Shown here: in pieces, positions 1 through 9,847 of the stretch
Numbering within the stretch: the first letter of the stretch is position 1
Layout: each line of letters opens with the position of its first letter
Source: Lachnospiraceae bacterium GAM79
GTDB taxonomy: Bacteria > Bacillota > Clostridia > Lachnospirales > Lachnospiraceae
Reading direction: 5' to 3'
Assembly: GCA_003584705.1 (NCBI GenBank)
Contig: AP018536.1
Location: forward strand, 3,906,001 to 3,970,000
DNA length: 64,000 bases
Notes under the pieces: generated by a model
What the model was told of the DNA's origin: nothing
Databases searched by the model: none
What the model saw: the letters and a program-made list of their open reading frames with translations, nothing else
Made by a program: the position numbers and the translations under genes

Positions 1-150
1 GGATGACAAAGATGCCGTATTCCGCAATATACAGCTATGATATGTGTTACTTTAAACCAGTATGACGATATGAATAATACGATATGACGATTTTTATAAA
101 AAAGACTAAAGTTTTCACATGGTCAGCCGAAATATGTAGTGCAAGACAAA

Positions 151-190
151 ATGCAACATTCCATAATAGAATGTTGCATTTTTCTATTTT
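151..190 (+). terminator. Rho-independent terminator
   Basis: An 11-bp perfect stem (ATGCAACATTC pairing with GAATGTTGCAT) around a short AT loop is followed by a T-rich tract on the plus strand. It probably ends a gene that lies left of the window. No coding region is supported between 1 and 456. Confidence 0.75.
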
Positions 191-273
191 AATCCTTTCA
201 TTTCTGTGGTATTCTTTTTAAAGACTGCATATCGCTATTTTTCGACAAATATTTCTCTTTTATTGAAACATAT

Positions 274-426
274 GTAACTATTCAGAGCCATGTAAAGATT
301 ATCAAATGAGCGTCGAATGCTTGCATTCGTAAGAGCAATTGATAATCTTTATAGGGCGAAGTAACCACATGAGCAAAAGAAAAGCCTCGCAGAGGCGGTT
401 TTGCGAATGGGGTTCTGAATAGTTAC
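274..426. repeat. Nested palindromic intergenic element, about 153 bp
   Basis: The outer arms at 274-289 and 411-426 are inverted copies of GTAACTATTCAGAGCC with one G-to-A-type wobble. Inside lie a perfect 12-bp inverted pair (AAAGATTATCAA at 294-305 and its complement at 339-350), a CGAATGC/GCATTCG hairpin at 314-329 and a GCCTC/GAGGC hairpin near 384-396. The first 19 bases recur exactly at 16387-16405, so the outer arm belongs to a dispersed family. It may be a non-autonomous mobile element or a structured RNA leader of the esterase gene that starts 31 bases downstream. Confidence 0.6.
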
Positions 427-456
427 AAACATATACAGTCAGAATCAGGAGTACAC

Positions 457-1377
457 ATGAAAAGCTTTATATGTCAAATGTTCTATAAGCAGCGGGCGGC
501 ATTCGAGCAAAGCTGCGCTTCCAGGGGCAAAGAGTATCCTCTTCCGGAAGACGTTTTCCTACAATCGGATATTTTCTATGACGAGAAGCATGTTCCGGCC
601 CATCGTCTTGATGTCTACCGTCCCAGGGGACGGGACGGAGAGATTCTTCCGGTCATCGTCAACGTACATGGCGGAGGCCTCCTCATGGGAAATAAAGAGT
701 TCAACCGTCCCTTTTGTGCCTCCCTTTGTGAGGCGGGGTATCTGGTATTCAGCATTGAGTACCGGCTGATACCGGACTGTCTCTTCTATGATCAGCTGGC
801 TGACCTGCATCTGGCACTGGATTTTATCCGGGATCATCTGACGGAATACGGCGGTGACATTTCTCACATATATGCCTGCGGCGACAGCGGCGGTGCCTGT
901 CTGCTGACTTATGGAAGCGCCATGCAGCGAAGCACTGCACTGGCACAGGCTGCCGGAGTAACCCCTTCTGACCTGCCAGTCCGGGCACTTGGCCTGGTCA
1001 GCGGTATGTTCTATACGAACCGCCTGGATCAGATCGGACTTTTCCTCCCCAGATATCTCTACGGCCGGCATTATAAAAAAAGTGCTTTTGCCCCCTATGT
1101 ATCTCCGGAGCACCCGGACATCGTGACCAGCCTGCCACCCAGTCTCCTGATCACCAGTGACAACGATAATCTTCAGAGCTATACTCTGAATTTTGAAAAG
1201 GCTCTGCGCAGACATCAGATGCCCCATAAACTGATCAACTACCCGAAGGATCCCCGCCTGACCCATGCGTTCAGCGCTTTTTACCCGGAGCTTCCGGAAA
1301 GCAGGGAAGTGATCCACCATTTGATTCATTTTTTTGAACATACCGGAGATGACTGTAAAGGAGGATATGTATCATGA
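457..1377 (+). CDS. Alpha/beta hydrolase (HSL-like esterase/lipase)
   Basis: This is a predicted cytoplasmic serine esterase of the alpha/beta hydrolase fold, hormone-sensitive-lipase-like family. The oxyanion motif HGGG is at residues 71-74 and the nucleophile elbow GDSGG at 142-146, with Ser144 as nucleophile. An Asp in the ITSDND stretch and the His in THAFS near the C-terminus fit the rest of the triad. There is no signal peptide. The length (306 aa) is normal for the family. The start is supported by an AGGAG six bases ahead of the ATG. The stop overlaps the next start as ATGA, so the gene is translationally coupled to the MCP-PilZ gene. The substrate is unknown. Confidence 0.88.
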   Translation: MKSFICQMFYKQRAAFEQSCASRGKEYPLPEDVFLQSDIFYDEKHVPAHRLDVYRPRGRDGEILPVIVNVHGGGLLMGNKEFNRPFCASLCEAGYLVFSIEYRLIPDCLFYDQLADLHLALDFIRDHLTEYGGDISHIYACGDSGGACLLTYGSAMQRSTALAQAAGVTPSDLPVRALGLVSGMFYTNRLDQIGLFLPRYLYGRHYKKSAFAPYVSPEHPDIVTSLPPSLLITSDNDNLQSYTLNFEKALRRHQMPHKLINYPKDPRLTHAFSAFYPELPESREVIHHLIHFFEHTGDDCKGGYVS

Positions 1378-3470
1378 CATACGACGAAAATGTTTTCAAA
1401 GAAAAAGCTAATCGGAAAGCCCGTAAGATCTGGATCGTTTTTGCTGTTTTACTGAGTGCCAACTATGGCTCCGATGCGTCCGGGGGATTATATCCCACCA
1501 CTTCTTACCTTATTTTTCTGGCATTGTGCTGGCTGCCTCTGATCTTCGGCGAAGTGCTGTTACGTGTAAAGGGCTGGGCAACGGAACTCTACCGCTACGA
1601 TCTGGTCATCGGTTACGGCATCTTCTATACCTTTGTCATATGCACCACAGAGTCACCGATCGCATTCACTTACATCCTTCCGGTGACAAGCTTACTGGTC
1701 CTGTATAAGAACCGGAAATTCATGATCAACTGCGGTATCGTCAACTCTCTGATCATTGTGGGCGCTGCCGTCTACCGCTACATGCTGGGCTTTAACAGTG
1801 CTTCCGATATGAAGAATTACCAACTGCAGCTGTCCTGTATCATCCTGTGTTACATCTGCTATGTCATGTCCATCCGCCATCTGAACGAGTCCGACGGTGC
1901 CATGACCGACAGTATCAAAGCCGACCTTCACAGAGTGGTGACCACCGTAGAACAGGTCAAGACATCCAGCAATACCATTCTGGACGGCATTACCGTTGTC
2001 AGAGAACTGGCTTCCGAGAATAAGCACGGTTCCGATATGGTCATGCTGGGTATGAATGAATTGACGGATAATAACCATATGCTGCAGGATCGGACAACCT
2101 CTTCCACACAGATGACTTCCGACATCCGTGCCCAGGTGGAAAATGTTGTGGCACTCATCAGCGAAATGGTATCTCTGGTAGGGAAAACCGAATCCCATTC
2201 CAGTGTCAGTGCAAAAGATCTGCAAAGTTTGGTAAGCACTGCCACCACGATGTCAGAGCTTTCTACGGAGCTGGAAAATGTCCTGCAGAATTTCCAGCAG
2301 GAATTTGGCATGGTGAAGCAGGAGACCGGTACCATCGAAAAAATTACAAATCAGACGAACCTGCTGGCCTTAAACGCTTCCATCGAAGCTGCCAGAGCCG
2401 GTGAAGCAGGCAAGGGCTTCGCAGTGGTAGCTGATCAGATCCGTACCTTAAGTACTGAAACCCACGCTTCCTCCGGACAGATCAGAGAAGCTCTGTCCCG
2501 TCTGGATGCTACTTCCGCTAAGATGACCGCTTCCATTGAAGAGACCTTGAAGCTGATCCAGATTACCCTGGAAAAGGTAACACATACCGGTGAAAATGTA
2601 AATCAGATCGCATCTGATTCCGCACAGCTCGGCAGACATATTCAGGTAGTTGATAATGCAATTAAAGAGGTGGAAAGCTCCAATACCCAGCTGGTATCCA
2701 ATATGAAACAGGTATCCAACATCGTGGAGACCATCACCGGCTGTATTGCACACTCCAGCCAGACCAGTGAACGTATGCTCAGTAAATATGAAGAGACAGC
2801 TGCCAATATCAATACCATTGAAGATGTCATGGAGAACATGATGTGTGATCTGGGTATCGGCGGCTTCATGGGTATCGAAGATATCCGGCCCGGCATGAAG
2901 ATCGATCTGAAATTAGCCGGTCAGGGAGATACGGAATACCTTGGAGAACTGATCGAACAGATTCCGGAGGGTCTGCTAGTATCCTGTCAGAAGGAGCTTG
3001 CACTCACCGATACCGCTTCCTGTACCTTACAGATCACTGCAGGCAATATCCTGTATTGCTGGGACAAGGCAGCCATCTCTCCTGCTCCTGAAAAGGGTGC
3101 TCATGCCTTCAAAATCGTCATTAATACCAGACCCCGGATCAATAACCGCCGTAAATACCCCCGTATGGATCTGGACAATGCCTGCACCATTAAGTTCAAT
3201 AATTCCGAAAAGGAATATGCAGCTACCATGGATAATATCAGTGCCAACGGCTTTGCTTTCCTAGCGACAGATAATATCTTCACCCAGAGCAAGAATGCCT
3301 CGGTCACTGTCACTATCCATGATTTCGCTCTCCCGGATCACAATGTGCTGGAAGGACGTATCATCCGCTGCTCCGATGATAACGGTCTGTTCATCGTAGG
3401 CTGCCAGATGCCGGAGGATAACTTCTATATCCTGGAGTATGTAGAGAAAAATCTGGAAAGTAAGAAATAG
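1374..3470 (+). CDS. Membrane methyl-accepting chemotaxis protein with C-terminal PilZ domain
   Basis: This chemoreceptor is probably also a c-di-GMP sensor. Residues 18-167 hold about five or six hydrophobic segments and no large extracellular sensor domain. Residues 190-500 form the long coiled-coil signalling region, with the conserved hairpin tip near 325-360 ([20 protein letters not shown]). Residues from about 585 to the end match a PilZ domain: the RRKYPR element near 591 fits the RxxxR ligand motif, and DNISANG fits the (D/N)xSxxG motif. The ATG overlaps the esterase stop (ATGA) and is preceded by GGAGGATATGTATC. A terminator follows at once. The MCP-PilZ combination links chemotaxis signalling to c-di-GMP. 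The esterase partner is unexplained. Confidence 0.9.
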   Translation: MTYDENVFKEKANRKARKIWIVFAVLLSANYGSDASGGLYPTTSYLIFLALCWLPLIFGEVLLRVKGWATELYRYDLVIGYGIFYTFVICTTESPIAFTYILPVTSLLVLYKNRKFMINCGIVNSLIIVGAAVYRYMLGFNSASDMKNYQLQLSCIILCYICYVMSIRHLNESDGAMTDSIKADLHRVVTTVEQVKTSSNTILDGITVVRELASENKHGSDMVMLGMNELTDNNHMLQDRTTSSTQMTSDIRAQVENVVALISEMVSLVGKTESHSSVSAKDLQSLVSTATTMSELSTELENVLQNFQQEFGMVKQETGTIEKITNQTNLLALNASIEAARAGEAGKGFAVVADQIRTLSTETHASSGQIREALSRLDATSAKMTASIEETLKLIQITLEKVTHTGENVNQIASDSAQLGRHIQVVDNAIKEVESSNTQLVSNMKQVSNIVETITGCIAHSSQTSERMLSKYEETAANINTIEDVMENMMCDLGIGGFMGIEDIRPGMKIDLKLAGQGDTEYLGELIEQIPEGLLVSCQKELALTDTASCTLQITAGNILYCWDKAAISPAPEKGAHAFKIVINTRPRINNRRKYPRMDLDNACTIKFNNSEKEYAATMDNISANGFAFLATDNIFTQSKNASVTVTIHDFALPDHNVLEGRIIRCSDDNGLFIVGCQMPEDNFYILEYVEKNLESKK

Positions 3471-3478
3471 TCAAATAC

Positions 3479-3515
3479 AAAAGGGTGTCGCACAGCGGCA
3501 CCCTTTCTTGTTTGG
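3479..3515 (+). terminator. Rho-independent terminator of the MCP-PilZ gene
   Basis: A 10-bp stem (AAGGGTGTCG with CGGCACCCTT, one G-U pair) is followed by a T-rich tract about nine bases after the MCP stop. The complementary strand also carries an A/T flank, so it may also stop the converging AraC transcript. Confidence 0.8.
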
Positions 3516-3529
3516 TTTTATAGTTTCAT

Positions 3530-4417
3530 CTATGGCTTCAGGAGCCGGGCGATCAGACCCTCGACCTCCTGGAGCTGTTCTTTTGTGCTCTCCTTGTGGC
3601 TTTCCTTGCGGTACTTCGAAGGGGACATTCCCTTCATAGCGTGAAAGGCCTTGGTAAATACCAGGGCATCGCTGTATCCGCAGGACAATGCAATACTCTC
3701 GATAGGATAATTCGTGGAGTCCAGAAGCTCTCTCGCCTTGGTAATACGGAAGGTAGTAAGGAACTGCTGGGGAGACATCCCCAGATAGTTCTGGAACAGC
3801 GTATATAAATAGCTGCGGTTGATACACACATAGTCCGCCACATCCGTGACCTTGATGGGGTTACAGTAGTTGCTCTGGATAAAGGAGACCGCTTTTTTCA
3901 CATACTGGTTCCCCTTATCCTCTTCCTCCCTTGCCACCACACCGGCGCTGTCGGCGATCACCGACAGAAATACTCCCAGCAGTCCGTTCCGCCGCAGATC
4001 ATCCGCAATGCCAAAGGTATTATGCTCCATCATATCCCGGACAATGGAATACAGTTCCTCCGATTTATCACAGGAAAAAATAGGATGCCGGTCCGACAGT
4101 CCCATGCTGTGTAAGTATTCTTCGGCGCGGCTTCCAGCAAAGCCCACCCACAGATAGCTCCAGGGATCCTTCGCATCCGCCTGATAAAAAGCCAGTTCAT
4201 TGGGCTGGATCAGGAAACCGTAACCCGCCTCCAGCCGGTATTCCTTGTCGTGAAACCGGAAATGTCCCTTGCCACTCAGGACATAGTGGATCAGGTAATG
4301 TGGCTTGGAGGCCGGTCCGAAGCTGTGCAGCGGTGCCGTCTGGGAGCATCCGCAGCAGTTCACATACAGACTTCCTGTTTTATCATTGACAAAATCCAGT
4401 TTAAATGCTTTTTCCAT
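3530..4417 (-). CDS. AraC-family transcriptional regulator (cupin sensor)
   Basis: The protein has 295 aa. Residues 1-100 look like the AraC-type cupin arm (LSGKGHFRFHDKEYRLEAG). Residues about 174-275 hold two helix-turn-helix motifs, the second ending in the family signature ALSCGYSDALVFTKAFHAMKGMSPSKYRK. Regulators of this shape usually control sugar uptake or hydrolysis genes. It is the last gene of a minus-strand run after the CapA-like lipoprotein, 38 bases away, so it may be cotranscribed. No carbohydrate gene lies beside it, so its target is not evident. Confidence 0.85.
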   Translation of the reverse strand: MEKAFKLDFVNDKTGSLYVNCCGCSQTAPLHSFGPASKPHYLIHYVLSGKGHFRFHDKEYRLEAGYGFLIQPNELAFYQADAKDPWSYLWVGFAGSRAEEYLHSMGLSDRHPIFSCDKSEELYSIVRDMMEHNTFGIADDLRRNGLLGVFLSVIADSAGVVAREEEDKGNQYVKKAVSFIQSNYCNPIKVTDVADYVCINRSYLYTLFQNYLGMSPQQFLTTFRITKARELLDSTNYPIESIALSCGYSDALVFTKAFHAMKGMSPSKYRKESHKESTKEQLQEVEGLIARLLKP

Positions 4418-4455
4418 GATCGGACCGTTTCCCTTCTGCGTTGCCGCTCTCTCAT

Positions 4456-5703
4456 CTAATTCACGAGAATCCCGCCGTTTTCATCAAATTCGACACCGAA
4501 ATCCCGGCTGTATTCATTCATACGCTGCAAAATTCTCTTCTTATCCTCACCTGCTGCCGGAGTAGGCTTAAAATCATTCCGGGTGGACACAGAACTCACC
4601 ATGCAGGGAATGATCCTGGCATTCCGGTCCTCCACCTTTTGTCCGTTTTCGAATGTAAAGGTCTGCTGGAAGATCATGGTGTCTTTATCTGCTGGGTTCC
4701 GGTTGGCCCCGAAACAGAAATTCGCCAGGCTATAGATAATATATCTGCCCTTATATTCTTCGATTCCCTGGAGGACATGGGGATGATGACCAATGACCAG
4801 ATCTACGCCCCAGTCAATGCATTTTCTCCCCAATACCTGCTGATAATTCTCCGGGTAAGTGTCTTTCTCGATCCCCCAGTGACAGCATGCCAGGATCAGA
4901 TCCACATTCTGTTCCCGCAGAGTTTCAATATTGTTCTGGATCAGCTTTTCCACCTGTGCGCCCCATTCTACCTCATTGACAGAGATGATTCCTATTTTCA
5001 GATTCCGCTCTCCGCCGTGGGCTGCCGCACTGTCCTGGATCTCATAAACACCTACGTTTTTATCATAGGCATAGACGATCCCTTCCTGCTCCAATGCCGC
5101 CACCGTGTCCCGGCTTCCCTGTTCGCCATAATCCAGGCGGTGATTGTTGGCGAAGCTGACGGCCTCAATGCTCCCCAGCGTCAGCAGATGAGCATAGGCT
5201 GGATCCCCTTTGATGCAGTAGGTCTGTCCCTCCCGCATCTGTTCCGATGTGGTCAGAGGCCCTTCCAGATTCACGATGGTCATATCGTCCGCCGCAAAGA
5301 TGTCTCTCACATTTTCAAAGAAATAACCTTCGTCCTCCGCCTGATCATAGGCCTGACGGAAGGAGGCACTGTAGTCTTGTTCCTGATGATTTCCCAACGT
5401 TACATCCCCTGCTGCGGAGATGGTGATCGTATAACGTTCACCCGTCAAATCACCGGAGTCATGGCAAGATCCCGATGTTGTTGCGTTCTCTCCACCGGAA
5501 GCCGTCCCTGTCTGTGCCCCCGTAGCAGAATCTTCTGCCGTCTGCCCAGCCTGCGTAGTTGCATTGTAACCGCCGATAGGCTGCGCCAGATCTTCCCTTC
5601 CCGGAATGTAGACCTGCTGGGTCAGATCATCGCCACATCCACCAAGCATTATGACTGCCGCTGCACAGAACAGTGCTGCAAACCTTTGTTTTCGATACCC
5701 CAT
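4456..5703 (-). CDS. CapA-family (PGA_cap) lipoprotein, metallophosphatase-like
   Basis: This is an extracellular lipoprotein of the CapA/PgsA family, which includes poly-gamma-glutamate capsule proteins and has a calcineurin-like metal-binding fold. An N-terminal signal with lipobox MLGGC is followed by a low-complexity linker. The core holds AAGDVTLG, the NLEGPLT strand, SFANNHRLDYGEQG and GHHPHVLQGIE. The coding frame extends upstream to 5817, but the ATG at 5703 has a GAGGGAG Shine-Dalgarno and puts the signal peptide at the N-terminus, giving 415 aa. It lies downstream of an LCP gene on the same strand, which fits a cell-envelope polymer role. A capsule substrate is inference. Confidence 0.87.
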   Translation of the reverse strand: MGYRKQRFAALFCAAAVIMLGGCGDDLTQQVYIPGREDLAQPIGGYNATTQAGQTAEDSATGAQTGTASGGENATTSGSCHDSGDLTGERYTITISAAGDVTLGNHQEQDYSASFRQAYDQAEDEGYFFENVRDIFAADDMTIVNLEGPLTTSEQMREGQTYCIKGDPAYAHLLTLGSIEAVSFANNHRLDYGEQGSRDTVAALEQEGIVYAYDKNVGVYEIQDSAAAHGGERNLKIGIISVNEVEWGAQVEKLIQNNIETLREQNVDLILACCHWGIEKDTYPENYQQVLGRKCIDWGVDLVIGHHPHVLQGIEEYKGRYIIYSLANFCFGANRNPADKDTMIFQQTFTFENGQKVEDRNARIIPCMVSSVSTRNDFKPTPAAGEDKKRILQRMNEYSRDFGVEFDENGGILVN

Positions 5704-5832
5704 AAGCTGCTCCCTCATTATCGTAGCATGATCCGCACCTTTGGTGCTTACCGTTGCTTCGCAACTATCATGATCCCATTCGCCGTTCGTCAATCCTGCT
5801 GGCACATTGACTCTCATACGTCAATTATAATA

Positions 5833-7386
5833 TCATTCCGCAGAAGCCTCCGATGTGGAAGTAATGTCTCCGTCTCCGTACAGATTCTCCTGCAGGAATT
5901 TCTTGTTGGCTTCGAAATCCACTTCCAGCACTGCCATCTTACGGATGGTCGCATCCTTATAGGTGCCCTCCAGTGGAATGCTGTTCTGGATAATATCGTA
6001 AGTCACGGCCTTAGGTGCCATAAGGCTCAGCCGATAGCATTCTGTCTGGGTCAGATTCGTGGTCAGATTCGGCATCAGACCATCGATCAGCTCCTGGGGA
6101 TTGGTCAGCATTCCCTGCGGAAGCTTGTGGATCACCTCTGCCAATACCTTTCTCTGCCTCTCGGTTCTGCCGAAATCCGTACCGATATAACGGTTTCTGC
6201 AATACGCCAGTGCCTGCGGTCCGTTCAGGTGTACCATACCGCCGGAAGTATCTTCAAAATAGTCGGTACCTTCCGGTCTTCCCAGCAGAATGTTGTATTC
6301 CACCAGATAGCCGTTGACATATTCCACTTCCTTGCTGGTCAGCTCAAGATCCACACCGCCCACTGCATCCACCAGATTGGCAAATGCTTCAAAGTTCACC
6401 AGTACATAGCGGCTGATATGAATATCGAAATTCTGCTCAATAGTCTCCATCAGCAGTTCTGCGCCGCCATAGGAATATGCCGCATTCAGACGATTCCCCT
6501 TATGTCCCGGAATGTCCACATACATATCACGGAGCAGGGATGTCATGTAGATCTTCTTCGTCTTGTTGCTGATGGACAGCAGGATCATGGCATCTGATCT
6601 ACCGTCTTCACCGTTTTCACGGGAATCGTTACCGATCAGCAGAATATTGGTCACGCCTTCTTCCTTCATGGGAGAGGATGCTACCGACTCGATCTTCTCA
6701 TAGTTCATCTCTCCGTAGACCTTTCCTACCAGCACATACAATCCTGCTGCCAGGAATACAAGGATCAGCGCCACTGCGATCAGGAAACGCTTGAGTCCTG
6801 ACTTTTTCTTCTTTCTGCCGCTCCCGGCTCCCTTTTTATTTCCTTTTCTGTTTCTTTTATCCGCTTTCGTGTCTATCTCCTCACGCTTCCCGGATCTTCT
6901 TCCGGAGCGTTTTCTATCGTTATAATCGTCCTCATAGTCCTCTACATAGTCATCCCGTCTGCTGCGGCGGGTTCTGCCTGAGGTCTCCTGTCTGCGGTGA
7001 TCAGCGTTACTGCTACGGCCGCCACCGTTACGACTCTCTGAAGTCTTACGTGCCGTCTCTCTGCGGGCGGCCTGTCTCCTGCGGTATGTGGGATCATCCC
7101 AGTCCTCTACATAGTCCTCACGGGATCCTGCTCTTCTGTCGGATCCGATCACATCCAGTTCCTCCTCTTCCTCGTCATCTTCCCTCATATCATACATCTG
7201 CGGAGCCGGGCGGGCTGCCTCACGCTCCGCAGAGTGTGTCCCCGCATTCGCCGCCGGGCGCCCCGTACTGCGGCGGGCTCCCGCCCCGGATGCCTGCATT
7301 TCCTGCATCTCCTGTTGTAAAAAGGCTTCCAGACCCTTTTGTATATCTTCCATCTCCTGAATGGAGTCTCTTTCCTTATCGCTCAT
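5833..7386 (-). CDS. LytR-CpsA-Psr (LCP) family cell-wall glycopolymer transferase
   Basis: LCP enzymes attach phosphate-linked glycopolymers to peptidoglycan on the outer face of the membrane. About 200 N-terminal residues are cytoplasmic, very charged and repetitive (acidic and RRS/GRR patches). One membrane helix follows (LKRFLIAVALILVFLAAGLY), then the LCP domain with GNDSRENGEDGRSDAMILLS, LLRDMYVDIPG and NAAYSYGG, which carry the conserved Asp/Arg residues. A GTG at 7404 is possible, but the ATG at 7386 has GTGAGG upstream and is preferred. The long disordered tail is unusual in length and may be a phosphorylation or partner-binding segment. The gene is followed by the CapA-like lipoprotein. 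Confidence 0.88.
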   Translation of the reverse strand: MSDKERDSIQEMEDIQKGLEAFLQQEMQEMQASGAGARRSTGRPAANAGTHSAEREAARPAPQMYDMREDDEEEEELDVIGSDRRAGSREDYVEDWDDPTYRRRQAARRETARKTSESRNGGGRSSNADHRRQETSGRTRRSRRDDYVEDYEDDYNDRKRSGRRSGKREEIDTKADKRNRKGNKKGAGSGRKKKKSGLKRFLIAVALILVFLAAGLYVLVGKVYGEMNYEKIESVASSPMKEEGVTNILLIGNDSRENGEDGRSDAMILLSISNKTKKIYMTSLLRDMYVDIPGHKGNRLNAAYSYGGAELLMETIEQNFDIHISRYVLVNFEAFANLVDAVGGVDLELTSKEVEYVNGYLVEYNILLGRPEGTDYFEDTSGGMVHLNGPQALAYCRNRYIGTDFGRTERQRKVLAEVIHKLPQGMLTNPQELIDGLMPNLTTNLTQTECYRLSLMAPKAVTYDIIQNSIPLEGTYKDATIRKMAVLEVDFEANKKFLQENLYGDGDITSTSEASAE

Positions 7387-7538
7387 CCTGTACCTCACTT
7401 CCACATACCTGATTTTGCACTCTTTTATTCCTATTCATCTTCTAGGATAATACCATAATCTGCTGTATTCGTCACGACAGAAATCCTTAAAATTTGTTTA
7501 AATGTTATCCGGTATTTCTTAAGAAACGCCAACAAGAA

Positions 7539-7604
7539 AGACCATCTGCGGCAGCTACACGATTTTCTTTCGTATGCTTTCCTCAGATGGTCTCTGCATT
7601 TTTG
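7539..7604. terminator. Hairpin in a 230-bp gene-free stretch, probable terminator
   Basis: AGACCATCTG at 7539-7548 pairs perfectly with CAGATGGTCT at 7584-7593 across a 35-base loop that is rich in C and T. A T5 run follows on the plus strand. It sits just after the stop of the minus-strand kinase-like gene, but its T-run is on the wrong side for that gene, so the direction is uncertain. The rest of 7405-7620 should contain the LCP promoter, which cannot be placed confidently. Confidence 0.45.
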
Positions 7605-7620
7605 TTGACTTATGTCTGCT

Positions 7621-8220
7621 TTATTTATGAGCAAGCCTTGCGTCTATGTAATTTTTCAGAGATTCCACCGTCTCTTCTACACCCAACTTGCTGCTGTTGA
7701 TAGACAGATCGTAATTACGGGAATCGCCCCATTTTACCTTACAATGACTATTGTGGTAAGACTTTCTGCGACGGTCCTTCTCGATCATACGCTCTTCCGC
7801 ATGACGGGCATCCAGCTCATAGATCTCCATGACACGTTTGATCTTGGCCTCCCGGTCTCCCAATACGAAGATGGAGATCAGGTGCGGATTGTCCTTCAGC
7901 ACAATCTCGGAACAGCGTCCTACGATCACAAAGGATTCCCCTGCTTCCGCCTTTTTCTTAATATAATCGAACTGCATTCTGGCCACATTGTCTGCCGGAG
8001 AGCTGTTCATTCCCATTACACTGCGGTACAGGAATTTGTTACGTCTCGTTTCATCGAACTCTGCCAGCTCCTGGCTGCTTACGTTCATGCTTGCAGCTAC
8101 CTCGTCTAACAGGTTGTGATCGTACATCGGCAGCTTATAATACTCTGCCAGCTTCTGTGCGATCTCATGTCCGCCGCTGCCGTATTCACGACTGACGGAG
8201 ATAATCAGTTGTTCACTCAT
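7621..8220 (-). CDS. Cytidylate kinase-like family protein
   Basis: This is a P-loop nucleoside-monophosphate-kinase-like protein of about 199 aa (Pfam Cytidylate_kin2 type). The N-terminal ISVSREYGSGGHEIAQKLAE replaces the classic GxxGxGK loop, as is usual in this family, and the VGRCSEIVLKDNP stretch follows in the middle. The start at 8220 is chosen because AAGGAGGGCAGATCC precedes the ATG; the frame runs open upstream without a better signal. It lies 67 bases after the transporter gene on the same strand and is probably cotranscribed. True CMP kinase activity is unproven, and these proteins usually coexist with a real Cmk. Confidence 0.82.
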   Translation of the reverse strand: MSEQLIISVSREYGSGGHEIAQKLAEYYKLPMYDHNLLDEVAASMNVSSQELAEFDETRRNKFLYRSVMGMNSSPADNVARMQFDYIKKKAEAGESFVIVGRCSEIVLKDNPHLISIFVLGDREAKIKRVMEIYELDARHAEERMIEKDRRRKSYHNSHCKVKWGDSRNYDLSINSSKLGVEETVESLKNYIDARLAHK

Positions 8221-8287
8221 GGATCTGCCCTCCTTATGGCTGGATGTATTTCCAAAATTTTTTAAACTCGTATTCTGCAAATACATC

Positions 8288-9646
8288 TTACAGATATCTT
8301 GCATAGATCATCAGCATAGAGATCCCTACTACTATTATAGTCGCAGGTGCCATAACTTTGCAATATTTTCCCCACTTAATCATATGACCGGCTTTCGCTG
8401 CGGTGGCGATACCTACTACGTTGGCAGAAGCTCCGATGGGAGTTGCGCTTCCTCCAATATCGGTTCCCATAGCCAATGCCCATGCCAGAATGGACAGATC
8501 CACGCTCTGGGCAGCAGACAGACTGCTGATAATCGGGATCATGGTCGCTGCAAAAGGAATATTATCCACAAATGCGCTGGCGATGGCGGAGATCCACAGG
8601 ATAATGGCGATCATCAGCATCAGATTGCCGTTACTGATATCTCCGATGAAGTTCGCCATGACTTTCAGGATACCTGTCTGCTCCAGACCACCTACGACCA
8701 TAAACAGTCCGATGAAGAACAGCAGCGTCTTGTAATCAATCTGTCTGATCAGCTTCAGCGCATCTTTGCCTGCAGCGATCAATGTCACGATGGAGATGAA
8801 TACACCGATGCAGGATACGGTCAGTCCAGTCTGTGCGTGGGTCACCAGCAGAACTACCGCACACAGGAAAATAATAGTGCTGATAATAAATCCTTTTTTA
8901 TCGGTAATGGCTTCGGAAGGATCCGGGTAGGTCTGGTTGCTGCCTGCTGCAGCTGCCTCACTGGCACGCAGTTCCTTGTGGAATACCAGATAGAAATACA
9001 GTACGACCACAACCAGGGAAACGCCTGCGATCACACCGGTATTGGTCAGGAAATCCGTGAAGGAATATCCCAGGGAAGTACCGATGATGATATTGGGGGG
9101 ATCTCCGCACATGGTAGCGGATCCTCCCAGATTCGCACAGAACACTTCTGCCAGAATCATAGGCACCGGATTGAATTTCAACAGTTGTGACAATTCAATG
9201 GTAACGGCTGCCAGGAACAGGATTACGGTAATACTGTCAATGAACATTGCCAGAATACCGGATAATACCATAAAGGTGACAAACAGCGGTACAACCTTAT
9301 ACTTGACCATCTTGGCAAGGCGCATGCACAGCCAGCGGAAGAATCCCACCCGGGCCATTCCCTCTACCATGATCATCATTCCTGCTACGAACACGATGGT
9401 CTCCCAGTTGATACCACTGGAAGCCTCTGCGGACTGTCCCGCCGTGTACCAGAAATGACTTGTGAAAAAGCTGCCTAAGTTCAAAGTCTCCAGCACTGCG
9501 CTCATACTGTGCATTCCCAGTCCGAATACCAGTACCAGTGTCAGCAGACCGCAGCCCAATGTGATAATGTGTCTCTCCCATACTTCCAGGACGATCAGTA
9601 CAAACATCGCCAGAAATATGATTACTGCAAGTATTTGTGCTACCAC
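8288..9646 (-). CDS. SLC13/ArsB/NhaD-superfamily ion transporter
   Basis: This integral membrane protein has 452 aa and about 11-12 hydrophobic segments, in the ion-transporter superfamily that includes ArsB, NhaD and DASS anion carriers. Typical stretches are NLGGSATMCGDPPNIIIGTSLG in the middle and its inverted-repeat partner MGTDIGGSATPIGASANVVG near the C-terminus; these are the two hairpin loops that bind the ion in this fold. The start is GTG with AGGAGG eight bases ahead. The substrate (arsenite, Na+/H+ or dicarboxylate) cannot be decided here, and no arsR or arsenate reductase is nearby. It is followed by the cytidylate-kinase-like gene. Confidence 0.83.
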   Translation of the reverse strand: MVAQILAVIIFLAMFVLIVLEVWERHIITLGCGLLTLVLVFGLGMHSMSAVLETLNLGSFFTSHFWYTAGQSAEASSGINWETIVFVAGMMIMVEGMARVGFFRWLCMRLAKMVKYKVVPLFVTFMVLSGILAMFIDSITVILFLAAVTIELSQLLKFNPVPMILAEVFCANLGGSATMCGDPPNIIIGTSLGYSFTDFLTNTGVIAGVSLVVVVLYFYLVFHKELRASEAAAAGSNQTYPDPSEAITDKKGFIISTIIFLCAVVLLVTHAQTGLTVSCIGVFISIVTLIAAGKDALKLIRQIDYKTLLFFIGLFMVVGGLEQTGILKVMANFIGDISNGNLMLMIAIILWISAIASAFVDNIPFAATMIPIISSLSAAQSVDLSILAWALAMGTDIGGSATPIGASANVVGIATAAKAGHMIKWGKYCKVMAPATIIVVGISMLMIYARYL

Positions 9647-9786
9647 TTTCCCTGCCTCCTTGCTAATTTTTCTTTAGAACATACAAGAGTAGATTCTATC
9701 CGAAATATCGGCATAAGTCAATTCTTCTTTTGGTTTCTATGCATAAATATTCCGTTAAGGTTTTTTACAAATTGCGACGCATAAAA

Positions 9787-9833
9787 AACTCCGGAAGATC
9801 CTGCCTGCATACCGATCTTTCGGAGCCTTTTTA
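9787..9833 (-). terminator. Bidirectional intrinsic terminator
   Basis: CTCCGGAAGATC (9789-9800) pairs with GATCTTTCGGAG (9814-9825). On the minus strand the stem is followed by T6, which suits the GH3 gene ending at 9848. On the plus strand a T5 run also follows. Confidence 0.8.
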
Positions 9834-9847
9834 TTGCTTATATTGTT

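Noticed and set aside
4441-6597. A very long plus-strand open frame (718 codons) opposite the CapA and LCP genes
   Set aside because: It is antisense to two genes with clear domains and ribosome binding sites, its translation is rich in Ile/His/Cys without any recognisable motif, and it has no start signal.
7050-7412. A Pro/His-rich plus-strand frame over the LCP gene tail
   Set aside because: It is the reverse complement of the charged, low-complexity cytoplasmic tail of the LCP protein.
8219-9190. Long plus-strand frame opposite the transporter gene
   Set aside because: It is a low-complexity His/Gln/Asp-rich translation that mirrors a membrane protein gene on the other strand.
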